64,000 nt of DNA from Paracoccus sp. S1E-3 (GCF_013868135.1 NZ_JACEMU010000004.1:434001-498000); one strand, 5' to 3'; counted from the first letter of the stretch, positions 1 through 12,845 are shown. The notes: generated from the letters alone by a model not told the origin. A program made the numbers and translations.

Positions 1-78
1 CTGGATCAGCGGGCCGAGCGGCAGGGGCTGACCTGCCTGTCCGAACTGACCGGCACCGGCGTGGGCGACTGGCTGTAA
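1..78 (+). CDS. C-terminal end of an unidentified protein
   Basis: An open frame enters from the left edge and ends with TAA at 76-78, giving the last 25 residues of a protein ending GTGVGDWL. The fragment is too short to name. It reads in the same direction as the glutathione transferase gene that follows after about 136 nt. Confidence 0.4.
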   Translation: MDQRAERQGLTCLSELTGTGVGDWL

Positions 79-214
79 GGGGGTCTGCCCCCCGCGACGG
101 GCCATACGGCCCGTCTCATCCCGAGGTATTCGGGCACGGTCAATGGGGTGGGATTTTGGCGCTTTCCGCGCGGGCCGTCTGTCTCTAGGCTGCTGATAAT
201 CGAAGGAGCTTTCC

Positions 215-874
215 ATGCTGGTCATCCACGGCGTCACCCGCTCGCGCGCTTCGCGCATCATCTGGCTGTGCAACGAAATCGGCCTGCCCTTCCGGCAGGT
301 GCCGGTCATTCAGGCTTATCGCCTCGCCGATCCCGACGCGCCCGATGCGGCGCTGAACACCCGCTCGCCCGCCTTCCTGAAGCTGTCGCCATCGGGCGCC
401 ATCCCGGTGATCGAGGATGACGGGCTGGTGATGTCGGAATCCTATGCGATCAACCATTACCTCGCCCGCAAGCACGGCGCACCCTTCGGCCCGGTGGACG
501 CCGCCGAGGATGCGCTGATGATGCAATGGAGCTTTTATGCCGCCACGGCGGTCGAACCTGACGCGCTGACACTGCTGTTCCTGCATGCGCGCGGCCAGTC
601 CCAATCGGGTGAGGATCAGGTGCTGGTCGCCAATGCCGCCGAACGGCTGGTCCGCCCCTTCAAGGTCATCGACGATCATCTGGCCCGCCACGGCCATCTG
701 GTCGGCGGCCGCTTTACCGTCGCAGATATCAACATGGCCGAGACGATCCGTTATGCTCAGGGCTATGGCCCGCTGATGGAGGAGTTTCCCGCCCTGCGCC
801 AATGGCTGGCCGATGCGCAGGGCCGCGCCGGGTTCCAGAAAATGTGGCAGGCGCGATTGGCCGAACCGGAATAG
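215..874 (+). CDS. glutathione S-transferase family protein
   Basis: A 219-residue cytosolic protein of usual GST length. The N-terminal thioredoxin-like half (about residues 1-80) carries the cis-Pro region SPSGAIPVIEDDG and the following SES, which in this family contact glutathione. The C-terminal helical half (about 95-215) contains FTVADINMAE, the usual N-capping motif of helix alpha-6. Such proteins conjugate or reduce small electrophiles with glutathione; the substrate cannot be read from sequence. The start is supported by GAAGGAG a few bases upstream of the ATG. It stands as a single gene ahead of parE, with no sign of regulation or transfer. Confidence 0.85.
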   Translation: MLVIHGVTRSRASRIIWLCNEIGLPFRQVPVIQAYRLADPDAPDAALNTRSPAFLKLSPSGAIPVIEDDGLVMSESYAINHYLARKHGAPFGPVDAAEDALMMQWSFYAATAVEPDALTLLFLHARGQSQSGEDQVLVANAAERLVRPFKVIDDHLARHGHLVGGRFTVADINMAETIRYAQGYGPLMEEFPALRQWLADAQGRAGFQKMWQARLAEPE

Positions 875-970
875 CCCCCAATTCTTGGGGCTGCGCCCGT
901 CCCGACCGCAAAGCCTTGCCCCAGACCGGCCCTTCATGTGATAACCGCCGAAACCAGAAACGAGCAGCAC

Positions 971-2938
<1,968 letters not shown>

Positions 2939-2944
2939 AGAGGA

Positions 2945-3454
2945 TCAGATGCCGGACGCCGTGCGGTCCAGGATCGAACGGATCTGGGCTTCGGTGACGA
3001 AACGGATCGGCGCGCCATGCTCGCGATAGAAGATCGCCTGCTTGATCTTGCCGCCCCGGTTCGGCTCCAGCCAGTCGCGCGAGGGTTTGCCGCCGATCAC
3101 CAGATAATCGGTCTTCCAGTTGACGGTGCCCCGCTCGATCATGCCGAGCGCCTGAAGTGCGGTCGAAAGCCTGCTGCGCGGCGCGATTGCGAAAGTGCCC
3201 GTCAGCACGAAATTTGCCCGGTCGAGGGTCCGCGGATCGGCGATGATCCATTCCTCGACCCCCACGCTTGCCGAAATTTCAGGCAGCCCGGTCGCGGCGA
3301 AGCTGTCCCCGGCGATGCGGCTGATCGCCTCGATGATCTGATCGTCGATTGCCAGCCCTTCAAGATAGCCGGTGAAATAGGCATAGAGCTTGGTCGCGTT
3401 CGCAGAGCCCTGGATGGCCGCCAGAGCGGGGCCGTTGTGATCGAGTTTCGGCAT
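2945..3454 (-). CDS. stand-alone BRCT-domain protein
   Basis: A 169-residue protein with a C-terminal BRCT domain (about residues 88-165). It begins with FVLTGTF, has the buried hydrophobic and Gly positions, and matches the BRCT of bacterial NAD-dependent DNA ligase in style. The N-terminal 85 residues are unassigned helical sequence; no ligase or nuclease domain is present. In bacteria such small BRCT proteins are predicted to bind DNA ends or phosphate groups. It converges on parE with six bases between the stop codons. An in-frame ATG at 3475 would add seven residues; MPKLDHN at 3454 is preferred. Confidence 0.6.
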   Translation of the reverse strand: MPKLDHNGPALAAIQGSANATKLYAYFTGYLEGLAIDDQIIEAISRIAGDSFAATGLPEISASVGVEEWIIADPRTLDRANFVLTGTFAIAPRSRLSTALQALGMIERGTVNWKTDYLVIGGKPSRDWLEPNRGGKIKQAIFYREHGAPIRFVTEAQIRSILDRTASGI

Positions 3455-3547
3455 GGCGGTTCCTGACAAGGACATCCCGGAACCATGCGCGCGAATGTTT
3501 AAGAACCGGTTAAGATCGAAGGAGCTTCTCGGTCGGCTTTGGCCGGA

Positions 3548-4045
3548 TCAGAACTTCATCCCGACGCTGAAACTGGCGCCATCCGTGCCGATGCCGAAAT
3601 TCGCCGCGCCGAAGCTGAAACCGATCAGCGCGCCGGTCCAGACCTGTTGGGGGGTGTGCTCGCCGGCATGGACGCGGCTCCACCCGGTCGCGCCCGCGGC
3701 GCCATAGGCGAAGGCCCCGGCCTCGGGCTGATCCTCGAAGCATTTGCCGGCCAGATCCGACGCGCCGAAAAACGCCGCCGCCGTATGGCCGGACGGAAAG
3801 CCCTCGCCTTCGCCCGAGGGACGGCGCGAGATCGGCTGGCCATCGAAATACTGTTTCATCCCCCAGACGAGCGCCGCCTGCAGCACGCCGCGCACGGCGA
3901 AATCCTCGATCCGGTCCTGATCGACCGCGCAGACCGCCGCCGCCAGCGGCAAGCCGTATTTCATCGCGGTTCCGAAACTCTCGAACGGGTCGGCGGCGGC
4001 AGGCAGCGCAACGGCCATGGCGCACAGCATGGTGGCGGTTCTCAT
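3548..4045 (-). CDS. PAP2-superfamily membrane or periplasmic phosphatase
   Basis: A 165-residue protein with an N-terminal signal peptide (MRTATMLCAMAVALPAAA). It contains the PAP2 signature: a central FPSGHTAAAFFGA and a later SRVHAGEHTPQQVWTGALIG, which supply the two catalytic histidines and neighbouring Arg. This family dephosphorylates lipid phosphates or similar substrates outside the cytoplasmic membrane. The Ser-Gly-His triad and the second His are intact. The start is fixed by GAGAGGAGAACC directly upstream on the minus strand; the frame is open further upstream but that part has no signal-peptide character. Confidence 0.72.
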   Translation of the reverse strand: MRTATMLCAMAVALPAAADPFESFGTAMKYGLPLAAAVCAVDQDRIEDFAVRGVLQAALVWGMKQYFDGQPISRRPSGEGEGFPSGHTAAAFFGASDLAGKCFEDQPEAGAFAYGAAGATGWSRVHAGEHTPQQVWTGALIGFSFGAANFGIGTDGASFSVGMKF

Positions 4046-4406
4046 CCGGTTCTCCTCTCGATCCCCTGTGGGGCATCTGGTGACTTCTAGTGATGCCGGC
4101 GTCATCTGGTAAGCCCGAAACTGGCAGGTTTTGACCCGAACCGGACGCTGTGGATCTGGGGTCGTCCCGCCTGATCGCGCAGCAATCAGAGCCGCGCATC
4201 CGCAGCAGCCAGGGCCGGTCTCCGGGCGCGGCCTCGCCGTCGTGCGAGAAGTTACGGGCGGCTGAAGGTCACGTATGGGCCAATCGGCCGGCGTGGAGGC
4301 TGACCGCGGGTGTTCGAAACCTACGCCCAGAAAGCACCCTCGCCCCAAGCAGAAGGCCCCGCGCGCGGATGCACACGGGGCCTTTCATCATCAGGCGACG
4401 CCGCGA
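4046..4406. other. intergenic region between the phosphatase gene and clpX
   Basis: About 360 bases without a convincing gene. It holds the upstream region of the minus-strand phosphatase and, at 4353-4384, a hairpin placed just after clpX. Nothing else is recognisable. Confidence 0.6.
4353..4384 (-). terminator. hairpin terminator downstream of clpX
   Basis: A perfect 9-bp stem (AAGGCCCCG at 4353-4361 with CGGGGCCTT at 4376-4384) encloses a 14-nt loop, about 20 nt past the clpX stop. The T-tract after the stem on the minus strand is weak, so its efficiency is uncertain. Confidence 0.6.
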
Positions 4407-5669
4407 TCAGCCTGCGGTTTTCGCAGGTTCCTTCTTCGCCTCGACGTGGATGATCAGCGGCTTGGCGGCGGCGTTGTCGACCGCCTCCTCGTTGACCACC
4501 ACCTCCTCGACGCTTTCAAGGCCGGGCAGTTCGAACATGGTATCGAGGAGAATATCCTCCATGATCGAGCGCAGGCCCCGCGCGCCGGTCTTGCGTTTGA
4601 TCGCGCGCTTGGCGATGGCGCTGAGCGCGTCTTCGGTGAAGGTAAGCTTCACGCCCTCCAGTTCGAAGAGGCGCTGATATTGCTTGACCAGAGCGTTCTT
4701 CGGCTTGGTCAGGATGATGATGAGCGCTTCCTCGTCCAGATCGGTCAGGGTCGCGATCACCGGCAGACGACCGACGAATTCCGGGATCAGGCCGAATTTC
4801 AGCAGATCTTCGGGCTCCAGCTCCTTGAACAGCTCACCGACGCCGCGATCGTCGTTTTCCTTGACCTGGGCCCCGAAGCCCATCACGGTGCCCTTGTTGC
4901 GCTGCGCGATGATCCGGTCGAGGCCCGCGAAGGCGCCGCCACAGACGAACAGGATATTCGTCGTATCCACCTGCAGGAATTCCTGCTGGGGATGCTTGCG
5001 TCCGCCCTGCGGCGGCACGGAAGCGACGGTGCCTTCCATGATCTTCAGCAATGCCTGCTGCACACCCTCGCCCGACACGTCGCGGGTGATCGAGGGGTTG
5101 TCGGACTTGCGGGTGATCTTGTCGACCTCGTCGATATAGACGATGCCGCGCTGCGCACGCTCGACATTGTATTCCGACGCCTGCAGCAGCTTGAGGATGA
5201 TGTTTTCCACATCCTCGCCGACATAACCGGCCTCGGTCAGCGTCGTCGCGTCGGCCATGGTGAAGGGCACATCAAGGATGCGCGCCAGCGTCTGCGCCAG
5301 CAGCGTCTTGCCGCAACCGGTCGGGCCGATCAGCAGGATGTTCGACTTCGCCAGTTCGATATCCGACTTGGCGCCGTGGTTCAGCCGCTTGTAGTGGTTG
5401 TGAACGGCCACCGACAGCACGCGCTTGGCGCGTTCCTGCCCGATGACGTAATCGTCCAGCACCCCGCAGATTTCCTGCGGCGTCGGCACCCCTTCGCCCG
5501 ATTTCAAGCCGGAGGATTTGGTCTCCTCGCGGATGATGTCCATGCACAGCTCGACGCATTCGTCGCAGATGAACACGGTCGGGCCCGCAATCAGCTTGCG
5601 GACCTCGTGCTGGCTCTTGCCGCAGAAGCTGCAATAGAGCGTGTTCTTGCTGTCGTTCTCTGTCGCCAT
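4407..5669 (-). CDS. clpX: ATP-dependent Clp protease ATP-binding subunit ClpX
   Basis: A 420-residue AAA+ unfoldase that recognises tagged or regulatory proteins and feeds them to ClpP. The N-terminal zinc-binding domain has Cys13, Cys16, Cys35 and Cys38. Walker A GPTGCGKT lies at 115-122, with a Walker B YIDEVDK further on and a C-terminal small AAA domain. Length matches the family. It follows clpP on the same strand with 123 nt between them, the usual clpP-clpX order in alphaproteobacteria; the spacing allows a separate clpX promoter. A hairpin follows the stop codon. Confidence 0.96.
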   Translation of the reverse strand: MATENDSKNTLYCSFCGKSQHEVRKLIAGPTVFICDECVELCMDIIREETKSSGLKSGEGVPTPQEICGVLDDYVIGQERAKRVLSVAVHNHYKRLNHGAKSDIELAKSNILLIGPTGCGKTLLAQTLARILDVPFTMADATTLTEAGYVGEDVENIILKLLQASEYNVERAQRGIVYIDEVDKITRKSDNPSITRDVSGEGVQQALLKIMEGTVASVPPQGGRKHPQQEFLQVDTTNILFVCGGAFAGLDRIIAQRNKGTVMGFGAQVKENDDRGVGELFKELEPEDLLKFGLIPEFVGRLPVIATLTDLDEEALIIILTKPKNALVKQYQRLFELEGVKLTFTEDALSAIAKRAIKRKTGARGLRSIMEDILLDTMFELPGLESVEEVVVNEEAVDNAAAKPLIIHVEAKKEPAKTAG

Positions 5670-5792
5670 GCTACGTCCTTACGTCCAGAGCAGTCCCGCC
5701 GGACGGCGGGTCCATCGGGTGCTGCTCATGTTAGGGGCGGCGGCCCCCGGTCTCAATCCCCAAACCGCAGCCTGATCGCTGCGGCGGCAGGG

Positions 5793-6425
5793 TTACTTCT
5801 TCTCCGGCTCGGCCTTACCGCGCGGGGCCAGAACCTCGTCGATCAGGCCCCAATCCTTCGCCTCCTCGGGCGACATGAAGCGGTCACGCTCCAGCGCCGC
5901 TTCCACATCGGCCAGCGATTGCCCGGTGTGGTGAACATAGATCTCGTTCAGGCGGCGCTTCAGCTTCTCGGTCTCGCGGGCGTGGATGAGGATATCCGAC
6001 GCCTGACCCTGGAAGCCGCCCGACGGCTGGTGCACCATGATACGGCTGTTCGGCAGCGCGTAACGCTGCCCCTTCTCGCCCGCGCAAAGCAGCAGCGACC
6101 CCATGGAGGAGGCCTGCCCGACCACCAGCGTGGACACGCGGGGCCGGATATACTGCATGGTGTCATAGATCGACAGGCCCGCGGTCACGACACCGCCGGG
6201 GCTGTTGATGTACATGGAGATTTCCTTGGACGGGTTTTCCGCCTCGAGGAACAGCAGCTGCGCTGAGATCAGCGTGGCCATGCCGTCATGGACGGGGCCG
6301 GAGACGAAGATGATCCGTTCCTTCAGCAGCCGCGAAAAAATGTCGTAGGCCCGTTCCCCGCGCGAGGTCTGTTCGACCACCATGGGAACGAGCGTATTCA
6401 TGTGGAATTCTGCCGGATCGCTCAT
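5793..6425 (-). CDS. clpP: ATP-dependent Clp protease proteolytic subunit ClpP
   Basis: A 210-residue serine peptidase that forms the tetradecameric proteolytic chamber used by ClpX. The catalytic triad is visible: Ser107 in GQASSMGS, His132 in MVHQPSGG and Asp181 in ERDRFMS. The family propeptide region precedes [12 protein letters not shown] chose the ATG at 6425, which has AGGAAAG five bases upstream; a TTG at 6428 precedes it. It is divergently arranged with pth. Confidence 0.95.
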   Translation of the reverse strand: MSDPAEFHMNTLVPMVVEQTSRGERAYDIFSRLLKERIIFVSGPVHDGMATLISAQLLFLEAENPSKEISMYINSPGGVVTAGLSIYDTMQYIRPRVSTLVVGQASSMGSLLLCAGEKGQRYALPNSRIMVHQPSGGFQGQASDILIHARETEKLKRRLNEIYVHHTGQSLADVEAALERDRFMSPEEAKDWGLIDEVLAPRGKAEPEKK

Positions 6426-6586
6426 CAATCTTTCCTGCCCGATTGTCTGCCCTGCCGCACATGTCCCGATTCGAGACCCGCCAGCGCAATGTTCTACCTG
6501 CGAAAGGTTGACAGAGTCTTAGTAACGCCCGATCTCATCCGCAAGGGACGCGGCGCATTTGAACCCAATGGGACGAAGGAAGAACG

Positions 6587-7294
6587 ATGAAATTGATCGT
6601 GGGGCTGGGCAATCCGGGGGCGAAATACGCGGGCAACCGGCACAATATCGGCTTCATGGCGGTGGACCGGATCGCCGCCGATCACGGCTTTTCGCCCTGG
6701 CGCCAACGCTTTCAGGCCGAAATTTCCGAAGGTCGCCTGGGGTCGGAGAAGGTCGCTCTGCTGAAGCCCCAGACCTTCATGAACCTGTCGGGCCAGTCGG
6801 TCGGCGAGGCGATGCGCTATCTGAAGCTGTCGCCTGCGGATGTCATCGTCCTCCACGACGAGCTGGACCTCGCCCCCGGCAGATGCCGGGTCAAGCTTGG
6901 CGGCGGCCATGCCGGGCATAACGGGCTGCGCTCGATCCACCAGCATATCGGCGAGCACTACCACCGGGTCCGGCTGGGCATCGGCCATCCCGGCCACAAG
7001 GACCGGGTGGCGCCCTATGTCTTGTCGGATTTCGCCAGGGCCGATGCCGAATGGCTGGACGATCTGATGCGCGGGATTTCGGACGGCGCCGAAGCTCTCG
7101 CCGCCGGCGATGGGGCCGGGTTCCAGAACAAGGTGGCGCTGCGCACGGCCCCGCAGCGGCCCAGACCGGCGCGCGAGGGGGCACAGCCCGAGGGGGCATC
7201 CGCCGCACCGAAGCCGAAACCAGAGGCAGCCCCCGAAGCTGTCCCGCAGACCATCACCGAAAAGCTGCAATCGCTCGCGGCGCGGTTCAAATGA
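6587..7294 (+). CDS. pth: peptidyl-tRNA hydrolase
   Basis: A 235-residue enzyme that hydrolyses the ester bond of peptidyl-tRNA released from stalled ribosomes. The N-terminus [19 protein letters not shown] contains the catalytic Asn and His19 region, and FMNLSGQSV and [10 protein letters not shown] complete the active site. The catalytic domain ends near residue 190. The rest is an Ala/Pro/Lys-rich tail typical of alphaproteobacterial homologues, making it longer than the roughly 195-residue enterobacterial enzyme. A TTGACA hexamer lies at 6508-6513, without a good -10 partner. The stop overlaps the start of the next gene (ATGA). Confidence 0.95.
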   Translation: MKLIVGLGNPGAKYAGNRHNIGFMAVDRIAADHGFSPWRQRFQAEISEGRLGSEKVALLKPQTFMNLSGQSVGEAMRYLKLSPADVIVLHDELDLAPGRCRVKLGGGHAGHNGLRSIHQHIGEHYHRVRLGIGHPGHKDRVAPYVLSDFARADAEWLDDLMRGISDGAEALAAGDGAGFQNKVALRTAPQRPRPAREGAQPEGASAAPKPKPEAAPEAVPQTITEKLQSLAARFK

Positions 7295-8328
7295 GCGCAG
7301 GCCGCGGCGAAGCGGTGCGCACCGCTTTCGCGGCGCAGGCCCGGTCGTGCCGCGATCTCGGATCAGAGCTGACGGCGCGGATCGTCGAAACCCTCGGCAC
7401 GGCGCTGCAACCCGGTCAGGGCGCGGTGGCGCGCCGGGTTCTGGACTGGCCGGGCGATCCCAGTTCGCGCGGCGCTTCGGTGCCGCTGCGGCTGGCGGGG
7501 GCGATCCATGCGCAGGTGCTTCAGGATCGCGCGCCGGCGCTAGCCGCCGCCTATGCGCAAGGCGAAGCGCCGGCAGCCTTGCTGCTGGAAACCATCGCCG
7601 GACAAGAGGCCGATATCCTGACATGGCTCGACCGGGCGCCCCAGACGAACGAGGTCGGCCGTGCCGCGGCGCTGATCGCGGGCGCGCGCTTTGCGCTGGC
7701 GCAGCTGGATCACCCGCTGCCGCTGGCCCTGAGGGAACTGGGTGCGAGCGCCGGGCTTAACCTGAATTTTCCCGATTATTCGATTGATTTTAATGGAAAA
7801 GTGGATTCCAGCGCGTTGTTTACGCCGGACTGGCGCGGCGCGCTTCCGCCGGATATACCGCTCGCCGCGCCGGACCGGCGCGGTGTCGATCTGGCGCCCG
7901 TCGACCGAGGCGATCCGATCCGGCTGCGCGCTTATGTCTGGCCCGACCAGCCCCGGCGGCTGGCGCGGCTTGACGCGGCGCTCGCCCATGCCCGCACCCA
8001 CCCGGTCCTGGTGGATCAGGGCGACGCCGCCGACTGGCTGGAGGGCACGGCTTTGGCCAATCCCGGCCTGCTCACATTGGTCTATCACACCATCGCGCAT
8101 CAGTATTTCCCGCCCGAAACCCAGTCCCGCATCGCCCGCCACATGGCCGCGACCGGGGCGGCGGCGACAACGGAGACGCCTCTCGCCCGCCTCGGGATGG
8201 AGGCTGACAGCATCCCCGGCGGCGCGGCACTCGTGCTGGATCTCTGGGATGGGCGTCACCGGCGCTGGCATCTCGGCCGGGCGGATTTTCACGGTCGCTG
8301 GATCGACTGGTCGCCAAGGCCGGCATGA
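7291..8328 (+). CDS. DUF2332 family protein
   Basis: A 345-residue cytoplasmic protein resembling the uncharacterised DUF2332 family. Features seen are [17 protein letters not shown], followed by a GD-rich segment and [21 protein letters not shown] near the C-terminus; no signal peptide or membrane segment is present. The glycine-rich ASAGLNL motif is reminiscent of a nucleotide- or SAM-binding turn, but no activity is established. The ATG at 7291 overlaps the pth stop by four bases (ATGA), which fixes the start and implies translational coupling with pth. The family assignment is from memory. Confidence 0.65.
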   Translation: MSAGRGEAVRTAFAAQARSCRDLGSELTARIVETLGTALQPGQGAVARRVLDWPGDPSSRGASVPLRLAGAIHAQVLQDRAPALAAAYAQGEAPAALLLETIAGQEADILTWLDRAPQTNEVGRAAALIAGARFALAQLDHPLPLALRELGASAGLNLNFPDYSIDFNGKVDSSALFTPDWRGALPPDIPLAAPDRRGVDLAPVDRGDPIRLRAYVWPDQPRRLARLDAALAHARTHPVLVDQGDAADWLEGTALANPGLLTLVYHTIAHQYFPPETQSRIARHMAATGAAATTETPLARLGMEADSIPGGAALVLDLWDGRHRRWHLGRADFHGRWIDWSPRPA

Positions 8329-8422
8329 AAACACCGGCCGAACGATTTTGACCTGACGGCGCCCGCGTCGAAGGCTAGCCTGAGGGAAGGAAAGCCGTCG
8401 CGACAGGCAAAGGAGAGGCATT

Positions 8423-8794
8423 ATGGAACCACCGCTGAATGTCCTTGGCGGCCCGCTGGCCAGCTGTTCGACCGACCCGCTGACCGGATTTTTCCGGGAT
8501 GGCTGCTGCAATACCTCGGCGCAGGATCAGGGCAGCCACACGGTCTGCGTGGTGGTGACGGCAGAATTTCTGGCGGTCTCGAAATATCTCGGGAACGATC
8601 TGTCGACGCCGCGCCCGGAATACCGCTTCGCGGGGCTGAAACCGGGGGATCGCTGGTGCCTCTGCGCCGCGCGCTTTCTTCAGGCGGCGCAGGAATTCGC
8701 CGCGCCCCAGGTGGTGCTGGAAGCCACCCACGCACGGGCAATTGATGTCGTGCCGTTGGAACTACTGCGCGCTCACGCCGTAGATGAGGCATGA
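8423..8794 (+). CDS. DUF2237 family protein
   Basis: A 123-residue cytosolic protein. It has the characteristic string of the conserved DUF2237 family: NVLGGPLASCS, TGFFRDGCCNT, GNDLSTPRPE, FAGLKPGDRWCLCA and VVLEATHARAI. Several conserved cysteines (positions near 15, 28, 29, 79 and 81) suggest metal binding or redox, but no function is known. The start has AAAGGAGAGG upstream. It reads in the same direction as the DUF4893-like gene 27 nt downstream. Confidence 0.8.
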   Translation: MEPPLNVLGGPLASCSTDPLTGFFRDGCCNTSAQDQGSHTVCVVVTAEFLAVSKYLGNDLSTPRPEYRFAGLKPGDRWCLCAARFLQAAQEFAAPQVVLEATHARAIDVVPLELLRAHAVDEA

Positions 8795-8821
8795 CCGCCG
8801 CCCCATCATCAGAGGGATTTC

Positions 8822-9436
8822 ATGCGAAAACCAATCCTGATCCTTGCCGCGCTTCTGCTGAGCCTGCCCGCCCATGCGCAGGACGGCGCCGACCGGACCC
8901 TGCCCGACGGCGCCCGCATCCGGCCCGATGACAGCCAGAAGCTGGCGCAGTTCGACAGCTTTTACGGTGCGGCGCTGCGGACCGCCTTCGCAACCGGCCA
9001 GGCCGCCGATATCGCCACCCTGACCGGGGCGCTGACCGGGCCGCCCATGCCGCCCGCGGCGGCGATGGAAGCGCTGAAAGGCGATTGGAAATGCCGGATG
9101 ATGAAGGCGGGCGATATGACCGCCCTTGTTATCTATGACAATTTCGATTGCAGCTTCGATGGCGCCCGCTTCAGCAAGGAGACCGGGTCGCAGCAGACGG
9201 TGGGCACGATCCACACCGATGGCGACCGGCTGATCTATCTCGGCACCGGCTATGTTCAGGGCAGCGAGGTGCCTGCCTATGCCGACCTGCCCGAAGACCC
9301 GCTGAATGCGCCCGGCATGGGCCAGAATTGGGCGGATATCGCCGTGGTCGAGGTCGTCTCGGACCGTCGCGCGCGCCTGATCTTTCCCGACCCGGCGCTG
9401 GAATCGCAGCTGAACGTGCTTTATCTGACGCGCTAG
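8822..9436 (+). CDS. secreted DUF4893-like protein
   Basis: A 204-residue protein with a clear Sec signal peptide (MRKPILILAALLLSLPAHAQ), so it is probably periplasmic. The mature part has a conserved-looking core with WKCRMMKAGDM, YDNFDCSFD and IYLGTGYV, which resembles the DUF4893 family of alphaproteobacteria; two cysteines could form a disulfide. No enzymatic motif is visible. It converges on trpB with 32 nt between the stops. Confidence 0.55.
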   Translation: MRKPILILAALLLSLPAHAQDGADRTLPDGARIRPDDSQKLAQFDSFYGAALRTAFATGQAADIATLTGALTGPPMPPAAAMEALKGDWKCRMMKAGDMTALVIYDNFDCSFDGARFSKETGSQQTVGTIHTDGDRLIYLGTGYVQGSEVPAYADLPEDPLNAPGMGQNWADIAVVEVVSDRRARLIFPDPALESQLNVLYLTR

Positions 9437-9468
9437 GCTGCACGGATAAAGGGTTGGGGATCAGCGGT

Positions 9469-10698
<1,230 letters not shown>

Positions 10699-10796
10699 GC
10701 ACACCTCCTGTCTGTCGGCCCTGTCGTATCGAAGCCCGCGCCGCGCGGCAAGCCGGGCTTGCGCATGAACGCGGCAGCGGCTAGCAGATGCGCGTC

Positions 10797-10886
10797 GGAG
10801 GAGTGGCAGAGTGGTTTAATGCACCGGTCTTGAAAACCGACGTAGGTGGAAGCCTACCGTGGGTTCGAATCCCACCTCCTCCGCCA
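10797..10886 (+). tRNA. tRNA-Ser (UGA)
   Basis: A 90-nt class II tRNA with CCA encoded. The acceptor GGAGGAG (10797-10803) pairs with CTCCTCC (10876-10882), followed by discriminator G and CCA at 10884-10886. The anticodon TGA is at 10831-10833 in the loop CTTGAAA. A long variable arm and the T-loop TTCGAAT are present. The outermost anticodon-stem pair (10824 with 10840) looks like C-A. tRNA-Ser genes are common integration sites, and the DNA just downstream holds a decayed gene. Confidence 0.97.
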
Positions 10887-11124
10887 GCGCATCATTTCAA
10901 TACATTGATATTGAGCGATAATTGCGTATCATTCTGGAATAATCCCCCCAGTTATTCCCCTGAGTGAACGAGAAGGACGGGGAACAAGCGGGAATGTGAC
11001 GGACCGTTTCCCGGAATTTTTTGGAAGAGCGAAAGAGGAACAGGTGTGTAATGCCACATGGTCTGTCACCGGGGTGTCACTTGGCTTGAGCCTGCATTCT
11101 GTGGGATCGGCTAGGAATATCCGA

Positions 11125-11727
11125 TTACGCGTGATTGCGCGGGGTGATGGCTGATCGCTGCCTTCGTTCGGCCTCGGCGCGAAGCCTTTCGCGGTTCTCG
11201 GCCTCGCGTCGCAGATGGCTTCGCACTGAGGCATCGGAGATGCGCAGCTTGCGGGCGATCTGGGCGATAGTGGGCGATCTGGGCGATAGACAGTCCCTTT
11301 GCATGGAAATAGGCAGCCATCCGAGCAAGGCCGGATCGTCGCATTCCTGTTCGTGATGGACTTTCCGCCACAACTCGCGGATATGCGCCCGGTGCAATCC
11401 GCCTTTCTCTGCCAGCTGAAAATGGCAGTTGGCCTGCGCGAAATTGCCGCCGCGAAAGAACGCGGTCCGATCAATGCGCAGGTGGACGAGTGGATACTGT
11501 CGCAGCTTCACGCGGATGGGACGAATTTGCTCCAACGACGAGGAGACGCGCGCTTGGCCGGTCGTTGGACGACCGGTTCGGACTGGAGCGATCGGTCGAT
11601 TGAGATGGATATGCCTGCCCTCGAAGAACCGCGACGGAAAAGCCGCGGGTCGGGACGCGTATGCAGGCTTTGGCGTCGTCCTGATCCTCGGTTTTTTGTC
11701 GTTCTCGCGCCGCCACTTGCCCGTCAT
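11125..11727 (-). pseudogene. putative HTH protein gene with compensating frameshifts
   Basis: The minus strand can be read as one 200-codon frame, but the best sequence sits in two frames. The N-terminal part runs to about 11345. Then another frame reads LARMAAYFHAKGLSIAQIA, and removing one copy of a 19-bp tandem duplication at 11253-11289 joins this directly to RKLRISDASVRSHLRR in the first frame. The restored peptide looks like a helix-turn-helix (SIAQIARKLRISDASVRSHL). So an upstream frameshift plus the 19-bp duplication cancel each other and leave a scrambled internal stretch. I do not recognise the family, and the composition outside the HTH is not strongly protein-like. It may be mobile-element debris beside tRNA-Ser. 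Confidence 0.35.
11253..11289. repeat. 19-bp tandem duplication
   Basis: GGGCGATCTGGGCGATAG occurs at 11253-11270 and again at 11272-11289, separated by a T, so the period is 19. Each copy is itself built from two GGGCGAT units. Nineteen is not a multiple of three, so copy-number change shifts the reading frame of the overlapping minus-strand gene. Confidence 0.9.
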
Positions 11728-11840
11728 GGCGGACGCGTTGTCCCAAAAAAGACTTCTTGTCTCTTTAGGCCAAGATCAAGAACAGCGCGACGGCAACCAC
11801 GGATGTGTCGTGGCGATGTCGAACCGTGCCTTGGCCCATT

Positions 11841-12728
11841 TCATGACAGGTCCGCCCGACCAAGAAGCTCCGTGAGCAGCCGGGCGAGTTCCGACAGCCT
11901 CGGCGCGACGCGCTCGCGCAGTACGGCCTCAGGCAGGGTCGCCGCGGCCGAGCCGCAGTTCAGGACATAGGGGATCGTGCCATCCGCTGCGCGAAGCGGC
12001 ACGGCCGCTGTGTTGTAGGCCTTGTGAAAAACGCCGGCATTGATGACGAACCCGCGGCTTTCATATTCGGCGATCGCCGCGGCAAGGCCCTTCTCCCACT
12101 GACGGTAGGTGGCAGGGTCGAGCTTTTGCATCTCCGCCATCAGCTGGCCGCGCTCGGGCTCGGGATGGCCCGCGATATACGCCCAGCCGAAAGCCGAGGT
12201 CAGGATCGGGATGCGTGATCCGGTGCGCAGGTTCAGCAGTAGCTGGTTCTCGCTTTCACAGCGTTCAACAAAAACCATATAAGCGCCGGAACGGATGCCG
12301 AGGCCGCAGGCCGCGCCGAACTCGTCGGCCAGCGCCTGCATGTGCGGGCGCGCCATGGTGATGAACCCGTCACCGGCCAGCGCCGCGAAGCCCAGTTGCA
12401 GGACGGCGAGGCCCGGACGCAGCCGGTCGGTCGGATCGATCTGCAGCATGCCCAGCTCCAGCATCGTGTGGCACAGACGCCAGACGGTGGGCTGCGGAAG
12501 GCCGGTCAGCTTGGCCAATTGCGAGACGGTCAGTTCGCGCCGTGTCTCGGTAAAGCATTGCAGAATCTGGAAACCCCGCGCCAGGGCCGTGACGAACTGC
12601 CGGTCCTTGGACGGTGCCTCGGATGCTGCTTCGGTCGCCGCTGCCTTGGCGGGGCGGCCGCGCCGCCGGGGCGCAGCGCGATCAGCACCTTCGGCAGGTG
12701 CAATTGCATCCTTGTCTTTTTTTGTCAC
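11841..12728 (-). CDS. IclR-family transcriptional regulator
   Basis: A 295-residue regulator with a winged HTH at about residues 45-105 (ELTVSQLAKLTGLPQPTVWRLCHTML). An effector-binding IclR domain follows (about 120-290), with GIRSGAYMVFVERCES and a C-terminal GAF-like fold. Unusually it has a 40-residue Ala/Lys-rich N-terminal extension with RRRGRP at 21-26, which resembles an AT-hook that binds AT-rich minor grooves. It faces the catabolic operon starting at 12846/13043. A 27-bp AT-rich palindrome lies 26 nt upstream of its start, so autoregulation is likely. IclR proteins commonly control acyl-CoA and aromatic catabolic operons; the effector here is unknown. Confidence 0.88.
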   Translation of the reverse strand: MTKKDKDAIAPAEGADRAAPRRRGRPAKAAATEAASEAPSKDRQFVTALARGFQILQCFTETRRELTVSQLAKLTGLPQPTVWRLCHTMLELGMLQIDPTDRLRPGLAVLQLGFAALAGDGFITMARPHMQALADEFGAACGLGIRSGAYMVFVERCESENQLLLNLRTGSRIPILTSAFGWAYIAGHPEPERGQLMAEMQKLDPATYRQWEKGLAAAIAEYESRGFVINAGVFHKAYNTAAVPLRAADGTIPYVLNCGSAAATLPEAVLRERVAPRLSELARLLTELLGRADLS

Positions 12729-12753
12729 GGGTGTTACCTATTCATTAAGCAGA

Positions 12754-12780
12754 TTTATTATACGCATAGCGAATAATAAA
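12754..12780. promoter_or_regulatory. operator A: 27-bp palindrome upstream of the IclR gene
   Basis: Positions 12754-12780 form a near-perfect palindrome centred on T12767; 11 of 13 pairs match, with mismatches at 12762/12772 and 12766/12768. The right half, CGCATAGCGAATAATA (12763-12778), recurs exactly at 17680-17695. It is the strongest of four related sites and the natural binding site for the IclR protein encoded 26 nt away. Confidence 0.75.
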
Positions 12781-12845
12781 TCAAGCGTGATCGGAGTTCG
12801 CGCTCGAAGCCGACAAGGCGAGCGAACAAGCCGGGAGGAGGACTG

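Noticed and set aside
4275..6266. A 663-codon plus-strand frame across clpX and clpP
   Set aside because: It overlaps the complete ClpX and ClpP genes on the other strand; long shadow frames are common in DNA this GC-rich.
11299..11970. A 223-codon plus-strand frame opposite the putative HTH gene
   Set aside because: No recognisable domain and no ribosome site; the opposite strand has the better HTH signal, though neither is secure.
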